IMG/VR virus record: IMGVR_UViG_3300025120_000037
Span: 1-64,000 of that record
Direction: 5' to 3' (one strand)
Source of the DNA: a virus
Length of the DNA: 64,000 bases
Shown here: positions 63,268 through 64,000 of the stretch, in pieces
How positions within the stretch are numbered: the first letter of the stretch is position 1
Layout: every line of letters begins with the position of its first letter
Notes under the pieces: model-generated
Told to the model about the DNA's origin: nothing
What the model saw: only the letters and a program-made list of their open reading frames with translations
Database searches by the model: none
Program-made: the position numbers and the translations under genes

Positions 63268-64000
63268 ATGACTATTAACCCAAATCAGGTTCACGTTTCC
63301 AAGATTTATCCTGGTAACTATACGAACGTTCTTCGTTACTGGCACGAAGAAAAGACCATGCAGTTCGAGAACGCCAATGGCGTTCAGACGAGCTACACCA
63401 ACCAACCCGTTGGTGGTCCTGTCGGTGTTGTTTTCCAACCTGGCTGGATTGCACAGCAAGCTGTTGGCTATTTGGACCTGAGCTTCCAAGCTCTTGGAAC
63501 CACTAACCAACTTTCTTACTACACCCAAGCTTACGCTTCGGGCACTCCGTTCTTGAACGGAAATGTCATCATCCCTTCACCCGACTTCCATAAGGATGTA
63601 CGGGCTGATATCGCTGATGGCATCAAGGCACCTGCTGGTGCTTATGTGTATCGCGCTTCTCTGCGTGTTGACGGCGGCGACGTTGTTAGCTCCGGAGTAT
63701 TCGGCGGTTCCGCTACTCCTCAACTGACTCTTATCCCCGCTGTGGGTGAAGGTCTTAGAGATAACGGCACTGTTGTCTCTGGTCAGTTCGGTGTTTCTCT
63801 CACCGGTGCCAGCAGCCGCATTGCTAATGGCAGCGTTGGTTCCACCAACATCATCGATTCCAGCAGCCTCGCGGCTCTGGGTTCGGAGACTCAGTGGAAA
63901 CTCTTCACTACCACCGATCTTGGCGGTGCCTCTGCTTCTGGTCTAGCTCAAGGTTCGGGTATCTACGATCCTCGTGCTACCAACGGAAAACTTTCCGGCG
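63268..64000 (+). CDS. virion protein downstream of capsid (3' end outside window)
   Basis: ATG 63268 with a GAGGAGGTA Shine-Dalgarno 8 bases upstream; the frame is open through base 64000. The visible 244 residues are beta-rich (VHVSKIYPGNYTNVLRYWHE, SYYTQAYASGTPFLNG, VYRASLRVDGGDVVSSGVFG) with Gly/Ser/Asn turns. Placement right after the capsid gene and similar C-rich codon use fit a decoration or head-stabilising protein. Not recognised as a named family. Confidence 0.75.
   Translation, partial: MTINPNQVHVSKIYPGNYTNVLRYWHEEKTMQFENANGVQTSYTNQPVGGPVGVVFQPGWIAQQAVGYLDLSFQALGTTNQLSYYTQAYASGTPFLNGNVIIPSPDFHKDVRADIADGIKAPAGAYVYRASLRVDGGDVVSSGVFGGSATPQLTLIPAVGEGLRDNGTVVSGQFGVSLTGASSRIANGSVGSTNIIDSSSLAALGSETQWKLFTTTDLGGASASGLAQGSGIYDPRATNGKLSG

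Overview
The window is part of a double-stranded DNA tailed-phage genome whose host is most likely a cyanobacterium. Packaging and head genes (terminase large subunit, portal, scaffold-like protein, major capsid protein) and replication genes (family A DNA polymerase, primase-helicase, SSB, exonuclease) mark it as a phage. An NblA-like phycobilisome-degradation adaptor, ThyX, a DUF3310 protein, a DUF4278-like protein and many small proteins of cyanophage type point to the host. There is no integrase, no excisionase and no tRNA gene that I could recognise, so it reads as lytic. Both ends of the window cut through virion genes. No sheath, tape-measure or tail-tube gene is inside, so the tail morphology cannot be told from here.

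Layout. 1-8.8 kb (+): tail-fibre module with a DUF7483-like fibre cut by the left edge, a tail-fibre assembly chaperone, and three paralogous fibres that each carry seven ~52-residue repeats and probably fold as seven-bladed beta-propellers. 8.9-11.8 kb: an HNH nuclease, a run of small very basic proteins and a few virion-like proteins. 11.76-13.4 kb (+): lysis cassette, a holin candidate followed by a two-enzyme endolysin (GH24 muramidase plus C39-like cysteine peptidase), closed by a terminator. 13.4-15.3 kb (+): small proteins and thyX. 15.3-33.0 kb (-): DNA metabolism, namely primase-helicase, RecB/Cas4-like exonuclease, a degenerate methyltransferase, SSB, KOW-like proteins, DNA polymerase I, and a MoxR/VWA (RavA-ViaA-like) operon. 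nblA is the only plus-strand gene inside this block. 33.2-37.6 kb (-): dCTP deaminase, a MarR-like regulator and a packed set of small early-type proteins, including a GP88-family protein. 37.6-38.66 kb: the strand-switch region, about 1.07 kb, dense in perfect inverted repeats and holding a divergent sigma70-type promoter pair. 38.7-51.1 kb (+): proteins with glycine-rich membrane-like segments that look like internal or ejection virion proteins, mixed with a methyltransferase and a glycosyltransferase. 51.1-64 kb: GH130-like and GT4 genes on the minus strand, then terminase, another glycosyltransferase, a GT17 enzyme, portal, scaffold-like protein, major capsid protein and a downstream virion protein that runs off the right edge.

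How the parts fit. The leftward block looks early: it has recognisable host-type promoters (33047-33075, 28125-28152, 22836-22863, 38402-38431) and holds nucleotide and DNA metabolism. ThyX and dCTP deaminase would support dTTP supply, and NblA would release amino acids from host antennae. The rightward blocks are late virion, packaging and lysis genes. At least four glycosyltransferase-type genes, two SAM methyltransferases and one glycosidase-like gene sit among the structural genes, which suggests glycan modification of the virion or of the host surface.

The items I would look at first are the NblA homologue with its shared CATG start, the MoxR/VWA/coiled-coil operon, the 500-nt out-of-frame overlap of portal and scaffold-like genes, the hairpin-dense strand-switch region, and the three propeller-like fibres.
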